Below are positions 44,430 through 56,050 of a DNA stretch of 64,000 bases, one piece after another. Source of the DNA: Paguma larvata (taxonomy: Eukaryota > Chordata > Mammalia > Carnivora > Viverridae). The notes under the pieces were generated by a model. The model saw only the letters and a program-made list of their open reading frames with translations, was not told the DNA's origin and made no database searches. The position numbers and the translations under genes were made by a program. The stretch covers positions 36,745,030 through 36,809,029 of the forward strand of contig CM057841.1 of assembly GCA_030068075.1 (NCBI GenBank), read 5' to 3'. The first letter of the stretch is position 1. Each line of letters begins with the position of its first letter.

Positions 44430-44690
44430 CTTACTGGTAATAATAAGTATTATTATCTTTTGCTTATTAAGAAACGATGATGCGCTAGCCTCTTACATGC
44501 ACCACTTACATTTATTTCTCATGACAACTCTTGGAGATAAATACAAATATCACCTTTATTATCTAAATAGGGAAAGTGAGGCATAGAAGAGTTGAATGGT
44601 TTCCTAAGACTGTACCGCTGTGTAATGTTGGAATGAAGTTCGGAACCATAGCAGCCTGCAATCCAAAGGATTTTGTTAATCGTTGTGCTA
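44430..44690 (-). mobile_element. MIR SINE
   Basis: 'ctcatgacaactcttggaga', 'aaatagggaaagtgaggcat', 'agaagagttgaatggtttcc', 'gtaatgttggaatgaagttc' follow the reverse MIR consensus over most of its length. Confidence 0.65.
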
Positions 44691-44739
44691 TGAATATGCA
44701 AGTGCAGTACTTTCCTTCTTATTTATATTTATGTGTGTG

Positions 44740-44865
44740 TCTGTCTACCCCAAGAAAATAGAAATAACTTGAGAGGAGTGACCATGTGCCACTCATTTTT
44801 GGTTTAGCTCCCCTTAAGATACTGACTGGCCCATAGTAGAAATTCAGTAAAACATTTCTGAGCCT
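44740..44865 (+). mobile_element. L2 LINE 3' fragment
   Basis: 'agaaataacttgagaggagt', 'gatactgactggcccatagt', 'agaaattcagtaaaacattt' fit the L2 3' terminus. Confidence 0.5.
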
Positions 44866-45369
44866 CCTTCACATATTACTCTGAGAGACAAATAGGCACA
44901 TTCCAATTTATTAAGATGATTCTATGAATTATGTCATGCTAAGATTTTTAGAGTTGCTCCTGACACACAGGAAATGTGTGATAAATATTAAGTACATGAA
45001 GGAGGTTGGAAGTAAGTCTCAGTAGAAGTATAAGATATTTCTGATAAGATGACTTTTGGGTAATTAGAAGAGAAGTTTAAATATGCTATCCTTTCTTAAA
45101 ATATTTACCTGGAAATGGAATGAGGAATTGACAGAATCTCCTATTTAGGATAAATTAGATGTTGATTAGTGATCTAAAAGGAATTTTCTAGAAAGAGAAT
45201 TCCTAGGAAATATATGTTGTATTTAATAACATACATTGTAGCTGTCATGGGGCAAGATAAAAGGAGTCTGGAAATGTGCTGCCTATGTCCTCAGAAATCA
45301 TATATTCTCCTTTCCTCCATAGGCTTCAATAAGTTTGGGATTGTGTCTATGGCTATCACCTCTCTCTTC
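44866..45369. other. Non-coding sequence, nothing recognised
   Basis: No feature recognised. Confidence 0.4.
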
Positions 45370-45490
45370 CTTTCTCTTCAACACATATTTATTGTGTTTC
45401 TACTATGTGCTAGGAAGTGTGGTAGGCACTATATAATACTGTACAGGGAAACAGGAATAGCCCAGCCCTCATGAAGATTATAATCAGCTG
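45370..45490 (-). mobile_element. L2 LINE 3' end
   Basis: 'cacatatttattgtgtttct', 'actatgtgctaggaagtgtg', 'gtaggcactatataatactg', 'cagccctcatgaagattata' closely follow the reverse-complement L2 3' end. Confidence 0.7.
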
Positions 45491-46266
45491 TTACCTCTCA
45501 TGGACTATTTCTAGTTTTTTAAATGTGTTAGCTTGATTTTGTCCTTAGTGATAATGTAGTATAAAAACTAAAGATTCTAGGTGAGTTTGGTATAGTAACC
45601 ATAAACGCAAAATTTCCAAGGAAATGCCTTCAACTATAGATCCTATTAATCATAAGAATATTCTAGAAATTCCAATGTCTTCGTATCTTTTTATACCTGG
45701 AAACACAAGTTCTTAGTGTTTTGATTTGGGACTTGGAAAATGTGGTCTTTTGGGGGGATGGGTGACCTGCAAGGTGTATAAGATGAATGAAACCCAAAGA
45801 ATAGTAAGTGAGGGAGTTAGGTGTTCTCTGACCAAGACTTGCTTCTAGTTTTCAAGACCTGGGAATATTCAGGAAGCCAAAATAATGTCTGATGAGAAAT
45901 ACGAGGAGAGCGTTTTTAGAGATAAAACACCAGGCAGGGAGCTCAACCCTTATATATGCCCAAATAAGACACAATCTATCAGTCACTCAGTGCAAAATAT
46001 GCCACCGACATATCATTTCTGGTCTTTCATGCAAAATGTATAATTCACTTCTATGCTGTAAATTGTCATATATTAAGAATGCCAATCAAAAAAACAAAAA
46101 GACCTAGGTTCAGAGTAGGAGTAGAGAGCAATGAAACAGAAGCTGTGGTTTAAACACATAGTGGAGGAAAGCCGTTAATTTAAATTCCATTTTATTGAAA
46201 AAAAAACATTCTAAATTAGAATCAACAGAATTCATTGAACTGGCACCTTATTCTCTAGCACACTCA
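45491..46266. other. Non-coding sequence, nothing recognised
   Basis: No recognised repeat or gene. Confidence 0.4.
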
Positions 46267-46312
46267 ATGTGCGTGCATGTGTGTACGTGTGTGTGTGTGT
46301 GTGTACATACCA
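46267..46312 (+). repeat. (TG)n microsatellite
   Basis: Interrupted TG repeat with an uninterrupted run of about nine units (46287-46304). Confidence 0.9.
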
Positions 46313-47089
46313 TCTGCAGAATCTAGGCCAGGACTGATATATACATATAGAATGAATGGGGAAAAAAAAGTTATTTTCCCAAGAAAAGGAATCTTCCCGA
46401 ACTCACACATTTTGTGTTCCCTTAGAATGTCGAAGAGGTCTTTAGGAACCTGGAACTCTGTGACATCATAGTGGGGAGTCAGAAAGGAAATTCAATTTGA
46501 GTTAAAAAAAATATTCTCAGTGGAACAATTTTAACAAAGGGATAAAAGAGGGCTCAGGAGATAGCATAATGAGAAATAGTAATAACCCTTCCAGCAATCA
46601 TGGCTCGATGGGTGAACGTAATCTGAGATTAGAAGACCCACCAGGGAGCCGCAAAGTTACAGGACTGCTTGATGAAATAATTTAATACCTACTAGCTCCA
46701 ATAAACAGTATGTACAAAAACTGCTTGGTGACCTGGCAGCCCTGCTAACCTAGACCACGAGGGAATCTGCTTGAGGCAGTGATGGGGCTCATATTTCCCA
46801 AAGGTTTTCCACAAGCCCCTCTTTATTCCTCTTACCATTTGCTTCTGCTTTATGCTATGCCCAGAGTGTTAATCGGTCCCTGATGCCTTGGTCTGAAATC
46901 CCAGGAATAAAATGTATTTGAGAAATAACACATGATAATACACAAAAATAAAAATAAACTGGATACTTTTACAATTATTAACATCTTGAATTTGCATGGA
47001 ACTGCTTACATTCGATATTTTTTGTGTGTGTGTCTATTGATCCTCATCAGAAGCCTAGGAGGTGGTTTTTGCAAGACAGGTGGTGAAAA
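46313..47089. other. Non-coding sequence, nothing recognised
   Basis: About 0.8 kb with no recognised family. Confidence 0.4.
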
Positions 47090-47355
47090 TAACATAACAA
47101 TAATACTGACTACTTACCTGTTGTAAGAGAAATGTTATAACCTGTGTTATTAGGTGTTTGCTCAGTGCCAGACTGGTTACATGTGTGTTCATTAACTATT
47201 TTAATCTCGCAAGAGTCACACAAGGGTGAGGAATTGAGACTTTTGTGGCTGGGGGAGCAGCATGCCTGATTGCTGTACAGTTGTTTCATGCTGGAAGCAG
47301 TATTTGAATCCAAGCCATCAGTCTTTGAGCCAGTGCTCTTTCTATATTCACTGTC
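47090..47355 (-). mobile_element. MIR SINE with internal insertion or drift
   Basis: 'gtgtttgctcagtgccagac', 'gttcattaactattttaatc', 'gtgaggaattgagacttttg', 'gcagtatttgaatccaagcc', 'gagccagtgctctttc' follow the reverse MIR consensus. Confidence 0.6.
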
Positions 47356-49904
47356 TTGCCTTGAGGACAGTGTAATGGTTAGTGTTTGCCCCTCACTCGC
47401 ACATTTGTCTAATTCACTTCCTCTTTCCCGCCTCTACCAATCTGGAATGTTAGAGTCATTTTTGTGCAAGCTGGGTAATAGAGCAGGCAGCCATATCAAC
47501 ACCCTGAATTCCTCTAGCCTGGAGCAAATCCTTTTCCATGAGGCCCGAGGCCCTAAACATCACCATTTCACTTCCATAGGCCTCCTTCCAAGCAAGATAC
47601 ATCATCCCCAACTTAATAAGCCAGGTCTCTAGGACCCTACAGGGTAAAGGCATGAGCTGCCAGAACTAATCTTTGATTTATTTACATCAAAGCCCAAGAT
47701 AAGCCTAGATAAACTTCACACTTGTCTTTCCCATCATGGGAAAGCAACCAAGTACAGAGCAAGAATGTAATTCCACTTTCCATTGTTGGATGCCTCCTTG
47801 AAATACCAACACTTGGGCCAATTAGCTCCAGTTGTTCGGACAGTGTGAGAGTCCTATCTGGTAACCATCAGAGTGAAACCAGTAATTCATTTCACATAGG
47901 CACTGCAGTGCCATCAGATAGTAATGCCTTTTAGTTACTGCCAACTTGGGGCATTTTTGAAATAGTGACCTCAAGATTTAAGCGGCAAAATTCCATTATC
48001 TATCCTCAAGCCAGCCAGAGCTGAATTTTTGAAATATCCTATTAAGTTTTCTGCTCTGATAAAAATTCAGAGACCCTTTTCATATTAATCTCCCCATGGC
48101 AAATGAAATTTGCTGAGTGGTAGATTTAATTTGCTTCTATTTATGTATTACTGTATTTTGGGAAAAAAATAATAATTGCTCTCAGTATCACTTTTTCAGC
48201 ATTACTAGAAAAACATCATAAAAATTTAAGTCCTTTCCCCCATTTATTTCATTGTTTAGACTCCACACAGTAAATAGCTTATTCTTCACCTTTCCATCAC
48301 TTTGGCATTTTAATTAAAATATAATTACCATTCAAAGGGTATTAATGTGCAAGTTTCTGTAATTGTCTGTGTTAGATCATTAGGTTTTTATTTTTAAAAA
48401 GTAGTTAAAGTAACCTAAAATATTCAATAAAAATATACCTTCTACGTATTTACTTAAGACAAGTGAATGCTAGCATATTTTATTATTTCCCTAAGGCCAC
48501 TTCCCCATTTTAATTATGTAATGAAATTGAGAAGGAGTATAAAAGAGAGAGAGAGAGTTCCCTGTGGAATTTGTAATAATGAAATATAAATGTTTTCGTT
48601 GTGGTAGATTTGTAGAAAATCTATAAGATCTTGAAATAAAAGAAAATTGATGGCTCATATTTCTATCAAAAATGAACAAGGAAAAATAAATGCCTTTTAA
48701 TAATAGAAGAGGGACCAATGTTTCAAGTTCATATCCTTCACGTCCCATGCCTTTTCCACACAGAACCTTTTTTTTAATGATTTGGAGCCTATATCTATGT
48801 TTTGGTGGATGGTTTTGGAACTTTTGATGATTTCGTTCTGTTTTGCTTTGTTTTCCTGATGGAATTCAGTTGAGATGCTTACCATGGGGACAGGATGTCT
48901 AAGTGATTCTAAAACAACATACAGTGCCCTGGTATTAGCAGCTTCTTGCAACAAAAGTTTGTTCATTCTCATTCTGTAGTCTGTTGTGGATTGTGTTGGA
49001 CTCAGCTTCATATCCTCTTACTCTGGAAATTAGTTTGACTCAACAGCTGTCCTTCAAATATTGCAGGTTCCCTTAGTAGAAGATGACACATCTACAATTA
49101 AAACCTCAGCCTGGCAGGGGCATATGTCCCTTCTTCCCAAAATGCATTGGAGAAAACTGTTCACAAGGCTCCGTCCACTCCTTAGCATGCTCCTCTGCTA
49201 CCTGCCCCAAAGCAGAGAGCTAGGCATATTTGGTAAACTAATGACTACCCCCAAATAGTATTTGTTACATATTACTATAACAATGTAGCCATTAGCACTA
49301 TTATGATTATATAGCTTTTATAGAAGACATAAGATCAGAATCTTTATTTATCCCGTGACCAAGACTGCCTTAAATGTACCCTCAACCTGACTAAACTTCA
49401 GAGAGATTTCTTCCTGGACACCCCCTAACCTCCCTTTTCTTGGGGTATTTACTTTACAAATTACTTTTAATTTCTATTGCACATTCTTTCTCTGCCCTTT
49501 GAGATGTGAATCTTCTCCCAGCCTCTTGCCAGTTTTACAACCCATAAATGTCTTTCCCAAGGATCCAGAGACATCCTTTGAAATGTAATCCTCAAGAAAG
49601 ATAGGGACCCAATCATCCAGGCTGTATGTGTGCGTGTGCATGGGGCGATGGAGGGGGAGGAGGAGGATGCAAGGGAGTAGGTGCCTGACTTCCACATGTA
49701 TCAGTTAGCAAACACAGATGGTGTGATCACATTGACCAACCTCTTCCTTAGTCGCCATCAGTACTTTTTCACTAGCTCACCCCAGAGCTTAAAAGTTTCC
49801 GGCTTTTGGTTTCAGGAGAGTTGAGTTTAGTCTCTTTTCTTTTGTGCATTAGTTTTGAAAAAGGCTTCCTTGACTGTTTTAAGTGTCTGGTAAAATTCTT
49901 CTTT
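47356..49904. other. Non-coding, repeat-poor stretch
   Basis: About 2.5 kb in which I recognise no transposon. The part near 47990-48480 looks undecayed and AT-rich. The 120-codon frame at 47270-47632 starts in the MIR and has an opposing frame at 47456-47653, which argues against a gene. Two minus-strand frames at 49467-49697 overlap each other. Confidence 0.4.
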
Positions 49905-49960
49905 GACTTCAACAAACATTTATTGAACAGTTTGCACACTATACAGTGTGCAAAGCCGTC
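49905..49960 (-). mobile_element. L2 LINE 3' end scrap with hairpin
   Basis: 'cttcaacaaacatttattga' is the reverse L2 3' end. It is followed by a perfect inverted repeat: tttgcacact (49931-49940), loop atac, agtgtgcaaa (49945-49954). Confidence 0.5.
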
Positions 49961-49973
49961 TGCTAACTTTGGA

Positions 49974-50013
49974 AATAATAATAATAATAATAACAACAGC
50001 AACAACAACAATA
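49974..50013 (+). repeat. Compound (AAT)n-(AAC)n trinucleotide repeat
   Basis: About six AAT units followed by AAC units with a CAG interruption. Confidence 0.93.
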
Positions 50014-50215
50014 AGAGCTAATATTTGGAGAACACTTAATGCCTACCAAGCATACACAGTGGGTACTTTACTGTATTTCTTCTCAGTTAATCCTCAGAAC
50101 AGTCCACCCCATGAGCCATTTAACAAATGTGGAAACCAAGGTACATGGGGCGTTAGTTAAAGTATTGCCTGGAATCGTATAGTTAGGAGGCTACATGGCC
50201 AGAAGTCCTACTGAA
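50014..50215 (-). mobile_element. MIR SINE
   Basis: 'agctaatatttggagaacac', 'cagttaatcctcagaacagt', 'aaatgtggaaaccaaggtac', 'aatcgtatagttaggaggct' follow the reverse MIR consensus. Confidence 0.7.
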
Positions 50216-50639
50216 CATAGTGTAAAAGAGATTATTCCTTCCCATTACAGGATAATAATTTATTAGAATAGAAAAATAAGTAGAAATCAGATTGTTAATA
50301 ACGTATAACCAGAGCTTTAAAGAAGATATGTATGTTCAAAACGCTATAGAAAGACCTAATTAAATGGAATCTCAAGTAGGGTACGGGGAAGGAAATGAAA
50401 GTCCAAGGAAATATGTCCAGAGGAGGGGACACTTCATCTGAATCTTCAACACAGCCTATAATGCCCTTTTAAAGTGCCTATGGTATATTGAGCATACATA
50501 GGTTCTGAAAGTAGAGCAGAAACTAAGGAGACATTGTTTTCCTGTTTTTGAGCTTATAAAGTGAAAAACAGAAGGCACGTGAATTTAAAGAACAGAAATT
50601 TAGACAATTGGTAAGTGTAATTAAAAAATAGTAGGGTAA
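50216..50639. other. Non-coding sequence, nothing recognised
   Basis: No feature recognised, though it may hold further L2 sequence too decayed to call. Confidence 0.35.
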
Positions 50640-51460
50640 GGAAATAGAATGTAACAAATGGAAGATACTTTGTTTTCTATAGAGTGGTCCCTGGAGAGCC
50701 TCTCTGTGAAAGAAGGGAGTATGTGAAAAGACACACAAATGGTAGGAAGGATCAAAGCAAAGATAGAAGCACCTAGGAAGGTACTCTGGTAGAAGTAAGC
50801 AGTTTTTTGCCTGTTGGAAAAATAACAAGAAACTCTAGGTACCTGGAAATGTGAGCAGGGGCAAATCATATCAGAAATGTAGGGTAACATAAATAAAATG
50901 ATTTTACTTTAACTGGAATATGAAAGCTTTGGAAACTTTTGAGTAAGATGTGACATGACTAAACTTAATGAAGCAGTTCCTCTGGTCGTTAAGTCCAGGA
51001 GAAACCATAGCTACCGTCAAGAGCATCAGTTGGGAAGCTGTGTCATTGCACCAAGGAAAGGATGGTGGCTTGAATGGGACACAGAGTAAGGAGAAAGTGG
51101 TCAGATTTGAAGCACATTTCAAAGGTAGAATTAACAGAATTTTCATAGAGCCTGGAGTGTGAGATTAGAAGAATCGAGATGAAATTTATTTTGCCTGAAT
51201 TATGGTCCTATTTACTGAGATGCTAATAATTCAGGGATGAGCAATACGAAGTGATAAAAAGTCTGCATTTGGATATATTCATTTGGGAAGATATATTAGC
51301 TTTAACACAACTATTAAGTACCCATGATGAGATTTCAAATGGAAAGTTGAATATTTCCTTTAAAGCTCAAGGGAGTCACCGGGATAGTAATGTTATTTAA
51401 GACCATGAGGTTAAATGAGACAATTTAAGAGTTTACTATAAAGAGGAAAGAAAATAGGTT
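50640..51460 (-). mobile_element. L2 LINE, long fragment
   Basis: Reverse-complement L2 order: 'actttgaaacttttgagtaag'-type section near 50930 with 'gatgtgacatgactaaactt', then 'ggatggtggcttgaatggga', 'gtggtcagatttgaagcaca', 'tttcaaaggtagaattaaca', 'ttactgagatgctaataatt'. The open frames on both strands at 50523-51162 are parts of it. Confidence 0.65.
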
Positions 51461-51529
51461 TTCTTGGCCCTATTTTGTCCTATATTTCAAAGTGCTTTCT
51501 AAATACTTTGAAGAGATGATTAAATGAGA

Positions 51530-51720
51530 TAATAAATGTGTACTTATTTAATCATTACAAAACACAAGAGGATAAATAATGTTATTATCCATATTATACA
51601 GAGAAGAAAATTACAACTCAAAGAAATTAAGTAAATTGAGTAAGTTTGTACAACCATTACAGACTGGGATTAAAACCAGATCTGGCATTCCTCAAAGCTG
51701 GCTTTATTCTGCTTCCCAAA
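51530..51720 (-). mobile_element. MIR SINE
   Basis: 'aataatgttattatccatat', 'tatacagagaagaaaattac', 'actcaaagaaattaagtaaa', 'gggattaaaaccagatctgg' follow the reverse MIR consensus. Confidence 0.65.
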
Positions 51721-51954
51721 GAAATTTTTTATGACCAGTACCAGCGTCACTATTCTGAGGACCAGGGCTTTACAGGATGGCAATGGAGGGCCTGTCTCCA
51801 CTAGATAGCACAACACACCTTCTGGGGAATCCCACGGTAGATAGATCCAGGAAGACGCCTTGGCATTCTGTCATCTTTCTGCATTCCTCAGAACCCAACA
51901 CCTATTTCTGTATCCTTTATTAGAGCTCTCCTTTCAGTTTGCAGAAATGGACTC

Positions 51955-52075
51955 TTTTCTGTTATTCCTTGGATTGCAATTTCCATAAAGTCTTTATGGT
52001 AAGCCAAACATCTAGCACAATCTCTGCCTAGAATCAGTACTTGCTGAGTGAGTGCATAAATGTTTATTATGCAAC
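51955..52075 (+). mobile_element. L2 LINE 3' end
   Basis: 'ttccataaagtctttatggt', 'atctagcacaatctctgcct', 'cagtacttgctgagtgag' fit the L2 3' end loosely. Confidence 0.4.
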
Positions 52076-52279
52076 TTTTCTCTTGTTTTAATAAGCTAGA
52101 AACCCCTGCTACCCTGTTTCTTTTTCTTATCTTAAGATCTTTATAGAAAATTAGCCTTAACTACTCTTGGTAGGCCGGCTCACCATCTGCAATTTGACTT
52201 TCATGGAGCACATTTGTCTCAAACAATGGAAGGAAACTATAATTCTCTCTCTAGGGTTTGGTCTCTAAAAGGAAAGATA

Positions 52280-52385
52280 GCCAAGTCACCTTGCTGGTGT
52301 GTTAAAATTCAGATTCCCAGATTCTACCTCCAAAGATTTAGAATTAGGAAGTCTTGGAGGAGCCCTCCAGGCAATCATTAAGCAC
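52280..52385 (+). mobile_element. MER5A-like hAT-Charlie fragment
   Basis: 'aagtcaccttgctggtgtgt', 'taaaattcagattcccagat', 'tctacctccaaagatttaga' follow the MER5A middle section. No inverted repeats left. Confidence 0.5.
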
Positions 52386-53689
52386 TTCTGGATAGAAAAC
52401 CTATACTCTGTCCTGAAGGATATCCTTCTTTTGTATTGATTGGGAAAGCTTTGCCCTTAGCCACTTCTCTAAAGCATAAACTTGGAGTTGACAGTGTTAA
52501 CCCCCAAATTAAGCTGCTATTGTTACAAGGGTTATAACCTTGCATGAATTTCATACCCTTTCTAGACTTATTTCTATTCATTTTAAATGAATTGCCTCTT
52601 ATTCTCTCAACATTTACAGAGAATTAGTATTTTGTCTTTTATAAAGACCAAGTAATGTGCTTAATACGCAGAGCACTCAGTAAGTAGGAGAGATTATCAT
52701 AGATTTTATTTATTAGTAGTAATAATAGCTTACATGGGGTTAAGGGCCTGGCCAAGTTAGGTAAGAATGTGTTCTTTGCAGAGGTGCCCAGATGAACAAG
52801 TCTCTCCAGGTGATTAGACTGTCCCCTGTAGGCATTAAGTTCTATACAGGAGGATATAACAGTGCTAAGATATGAATGAAATAAAGATGCAAATAGTATG
52901 TTAAAGTGTAGCGAAAAGTCTGACTTTTCGTAATATTTAAAGAATTGCTTGGCTTCTTATGAATGGGGAAGACATGTTCCTTAAGCCCTGTACTGTTTCT
53001 GTAACAACCATGACTACATCTAGGTAGACTATAAAATAATGGTTATTAAGATTTTTCTCTCTAGTACAACTCAGATAACTGAAGATAGACTCTGGGCCAA
53101 ATAATTACAGTTATATAATTTAGAATTTTATATGAGGTTGGGACATCTGTGCAAAATGGCAAAGTAGTTCCAGTAACCATAGACTTATAAAATGTTGAGG
53201 AAGCATCATTCTTTCTCCTCCCTATACCCTGCAGAGTGGTGAATGCTGCTATTCTTACTCATACCTGAAATATCCCCCTGATTACTTCACACTGGATTCT
53301 AGAAGTGCTGGGAGATAGCACTCAAACTACTTGTCATCTACTTGTAAGTGAAAGTCTTCTTTATTTAAAAGTAAATTTGCTTGAAGAACAAGAACCTACT
53401 GAAAGTTCTGCCTTTGGAACTTGGAATTAAGACTTTAACAAGAAAATGCATGTTCACCTTAAGCATTCTGAGACATTTAGCCAGAAAAATTTAAAATTAT
53501 TTTCACAAATGGAAGTAAAAATGGTAGCCAGAAGTTAGGCCCAATATCAGGTCGAAGGGAAAGGATTAAATGGTAAAACGAGACTAAGATAAGAACGAGA
53601 TAAGATATGTTAAGGCATTACAGGTTAGTACAGTTACCTAAGATCTAGCTAGTGGAAGAAGCTTACAATCAGCAACATGTGGTGGGAGA
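52386..53689. other. Non-coding sequence, nothing recognised
   Basis: About 1.3 kb without recognised features. Confidence 0.4.
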
Positions 53690-53835
53690 GAGAAAAATAA
53701 TATCTAATAGTTTTCGAATATCAGTTATCTACTAGGCATTGTTTTAAGGATTTTACATATAATATCCACCACATCTATTTGAGATATTTGGGACATGTAG
53801 GTGCAGAGAGGCAGAGTCCATTGTTAGTAGTTCCA
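53690..53835 (-). mobile_element. MIR SINE fragment
   Basis: 'atcagttatctactaggcat', 'tgttttaaggattttacata', 'gtaggtgcagagaggcagag' follow the reverse MIR consensus. Confidence 0.65.
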
Positions 53836-53849
53836 GGTATGTCTTTAGA

Positions 53850-54017
53850 GCAGTGCTGTTCAGTAGAATTATCCATGGTGATGGAAACGTTTATAATCCC
53901 TTCTGTCCAATATGGTAGCCATAATCTCATGTGGCTGTTGGGCATGTGGATGCTGTTACCACAACTGAGGGAACAGTCACATGCGGCTAGTGGCTTCTAT
54001 ATCGGACGGCACAGATC
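53850..54017 (+). mobile_element. MER3-type hAT-Charlie DNA transposon
   Basis: 'cagtgctgttcagtagaatt', 'atccatggtgatggaaacgt', 'tgtccaatatggtagccata', 'tcatgtggctgttgggcatg' and the inverted right part 'cacatgcggctagtggcttc'. The AT-rich centre is lost. Related to the copy at 36708. Confidence 0.7.
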
Positions 54018-54149
54018 TACAGCCTGTGAACTTGAACACAATGTCCTATGACCAACTTTTCGCAGAGCAGCCTATGTTACCAGAGAGTGTGTGAAAACTC
54101 CACATTTGTAATGATGCCTTAAAGCCAGAAAAGGAGTTAGCCATCAAAA

Positions 54150-54161
54150 GATGCCAAGAGA
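54150..54161 (+). repeat. Target-site duplication, left copy (gatgccaagaga)
   Basis: Matches gatgcccagaga at 54382-54393 with one mismatch. Confidence 0.9.
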
Positions 54162-54381
54162 AGGGTCCCTGGGTGACGCAGTTGGTTAAGTGCCTACCTC
54201 CTGATTTCAGCTCAGGTCCTGATCTCACAGCTGTGAGATCGAGCCCCATGTCAGGTTCTGCTCTGTCAGCCAGGAGCCTGCTTGGGATTCTCTCTGTCCT
54301 CTCTCTCTCTCCACCTTCTCCCCAGTGCTCTCTCTCTCTCTCTCTCTCTCTCCAAAATAAATGAATAAACATTAAAAAATT
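54162..54381 (+). mobile_element. CAN-SINE with expanded CT tract
   Basis: Plus-strand element: 'agggtccctgggtgacgcag', 'gctcaggtcctgatctcaca', 'cgagccccatgtcaggttct', a long (TC)n block at 54329-54351, and tail 'aataaatgaataaacattaa'. Part of the core is deleted ('gctctgtcagccaggagcctg'). Confidence 0.94.
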
Positions 54382-54429
54382 GATGCCCAGAGAGAACATT
54401 CTAGGCTTACAAAACAGAAAATATAGAGG

Positions 54430-54480
54430 AAAGAATTATATATGTATACATAATTGTGTGTGTATGTATTATAATACATA

Positions 54481-54514
<34 letters not shown>

Positions 54515-54530
54515 AAACATAATATAATAT
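54430..54530. repeat. TA/TG/CA alternating repeat with 30-bp perfect palindrome
   Basis: A TG-rich run meets its own complement at 54471/54472: 54457-54471 is the exact reverse complement of 54472-54486. The right arm runs on into a (CA)n microsatellite to 54514, then an AATAT-rich end. Confidence 0.93.
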
Positions 54531-55407
54531 AAACTCCTTGAGTTTAATGGACCCTAGAAAAGACTACATGAGGTGAAGCTGGAGAGGTTAGGAGACAAGT
54601 GTGCAAGCACAAGTTTAGCCAGCTGGGGGGTGGGAGGTGGAGCAATGATGCTTCCCCCAAGCTTGTTCTCCAACAACAGGCAATTTTCAACCACTAACTT
54701 ATTTATTTTAGTTTCTGTATGATTTACGCTAACAGTGGCTGTTGGAACAAATGCCTCAAAAATATGTGTTCACTCAAACATGCTAGAAGTTTATTCTTAC
54801 CTACTGAAATCAGAATGAGTAGGCAGCTCTACTCCAAGCGGCAAAGCGAAGTCCCCCTTCTATTTCTGTGGTGCTGCTGCTTTCAACAGAACCAGTGCAC
54901 TCTGTTACATCATAGGAGGCAACACATAATATCAAGGGATCTAGAAAGGCAGTAAAGAATATCAAGTATCCTTGGAGGTATTTGTGAGCCGCTCCTGGTT
55001 GTACTGAGTATCAAATAGGGTATGGGCTTGTCACATTTACCACATAGCTGGTAAGTGTAGCCTAGCAGTAGACCCAAGGAAAAGATAAAATGAACTTGGG
55101 GCAGAGCTATACTCTCAGCCACACAATAGTTTTAAATTGAACCTATGGTGAAATGCATGAAAGAAATAACATTTGTGGCCCAAAACACACAAGAAAAGAT
55201 AACCGATAGATCGCATCTATTTTATGTGATCCCTTTGTTTTTCCACAACTCTTCAGTTTGCTAATCGTGATATTAGATTTGGAATTTTGGTATAGGTAGG
55301 TCAAGGTACTGAAGACACAAGGGTAAGACAAAAAACATGTATTTGGCATTTGCTAAGCCTGAATGAGAGGGGAGCTCATGAGTCATGTGCAGTACTTTGG
55401 GAGAACA
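54531..55407. other. Non-coding sequence, nothing recognised
   Basis: No recognised repeat or gene. Short overlapping frames at 54719-55122 on both strands. Confidence 0.4.
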
Positions 55408-55422
55408 AGAAATGATGGAGTA
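55408..55422 (+). repeat. Target-site duplication, left copy (imperfect)
   Basis: agaaatgatggagta resembles agaaataatgagta at 55645-55658. Confidence 0.65.
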
Positions 55423-55425
55423 AGC

Positions 55426-55644
55426 AGGGGCACCTGGGTGTCTCAGTCAGTGAAACGTCCTACGTAGGCTCAGGTCATGACCTTGTGGTTCACAGGTTCG
55501 AGCCCGGGTTGAGCTCTGTGCTGACAGCTCAGAACCTGGAGCCTACTTCAGATTCTGTGTCTCCTTCTCTCTCTGCCCCTGCCCCTGCTCACACTCTGTC
55601 TCTCTCTCTTTCTTAAAAATAAACATTAAAAAATTTAAAAAAAT
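55426..55644 (+). mobile_element. CAN-SINE, full length
   Basis: Plus-strand element: 'ggggcacctgggtgtctcag', 'gctcaggtcatgaccttgtg', 'gttcgagcccgggttgagct', 'ctgtgctgacagctcagaac', CT block, tail 'aaaaataaacattaaaaaat'. Confidence 0.95.
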
Positions 55645-55824
55645 AGAAATAATGAGTACATTGAAGTAACTATGGAGAAGGTGGACTGGCCATAACTGTA
55701 CACACTTGTTTCTCTCAAAATCATGCACTCAAGGAACATTCTCAGAAAAAAATTTCTAGTGCTTGGGTAGTGCTTTCCATTTGGCAAAAGTTATTTCAAC
55801 AAAATCTTGAAGGAGACATCACCT

Positions 55825-55839
55825 TAAAACACTCTTAGG
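55825..55839 (+). repeat. Target-site duplication, left copy (taaaacactcttagg)
   Basis: Exact 15-bp direct repeat with 56051-56065, the longest exact duplication in this window. Confidence 0.96.
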
Positions 55840-56050
55840 GGGGCACCTGGGTGGCTCAGTCGGTTGAGCATCCGACTTCAGCTCAGGTCATGATCTCGCA
55901 GTTCACAAGTTCAATCCCCACATCAGGCTCTGTGCTGACAGCTCAGAGCGTGGAGCCTGCTTCGGATTCTGTGTCTCCCTCTCTCTGCCCCTCCCCCACT
56001 CACACACTCTGTCTCTTTCTCTCTCAAAAATAAATAAACTAAAAAAAAAA
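55840..56050 (+). mobile_element. CAN-SINE, young-looking full-length copy
   Basis: Plus-strand element: 'ggggcacctgggtggctcag', 'tcggttgagcatccgacttc', 'agctcaggtcatgatctcgc', 'gctctgtgctgacagctcag', 'cctgcttcggattctgtgtc', 'aaaaataaataaac' and a pure A tail. Close to consensus, with an exact 15-bp target duplication. Confidence 0.97.

Noticed and set aside
47270..47632. 120-codon plus-strand frame
   Set aside because: Begins in a MIR repeat, has an opposing minus-strand frame over the same bases, and shows no protein features.
50523..51162. Several frames on both strands
   Set aside because: They coincide with a minus-strand L2 fragment.
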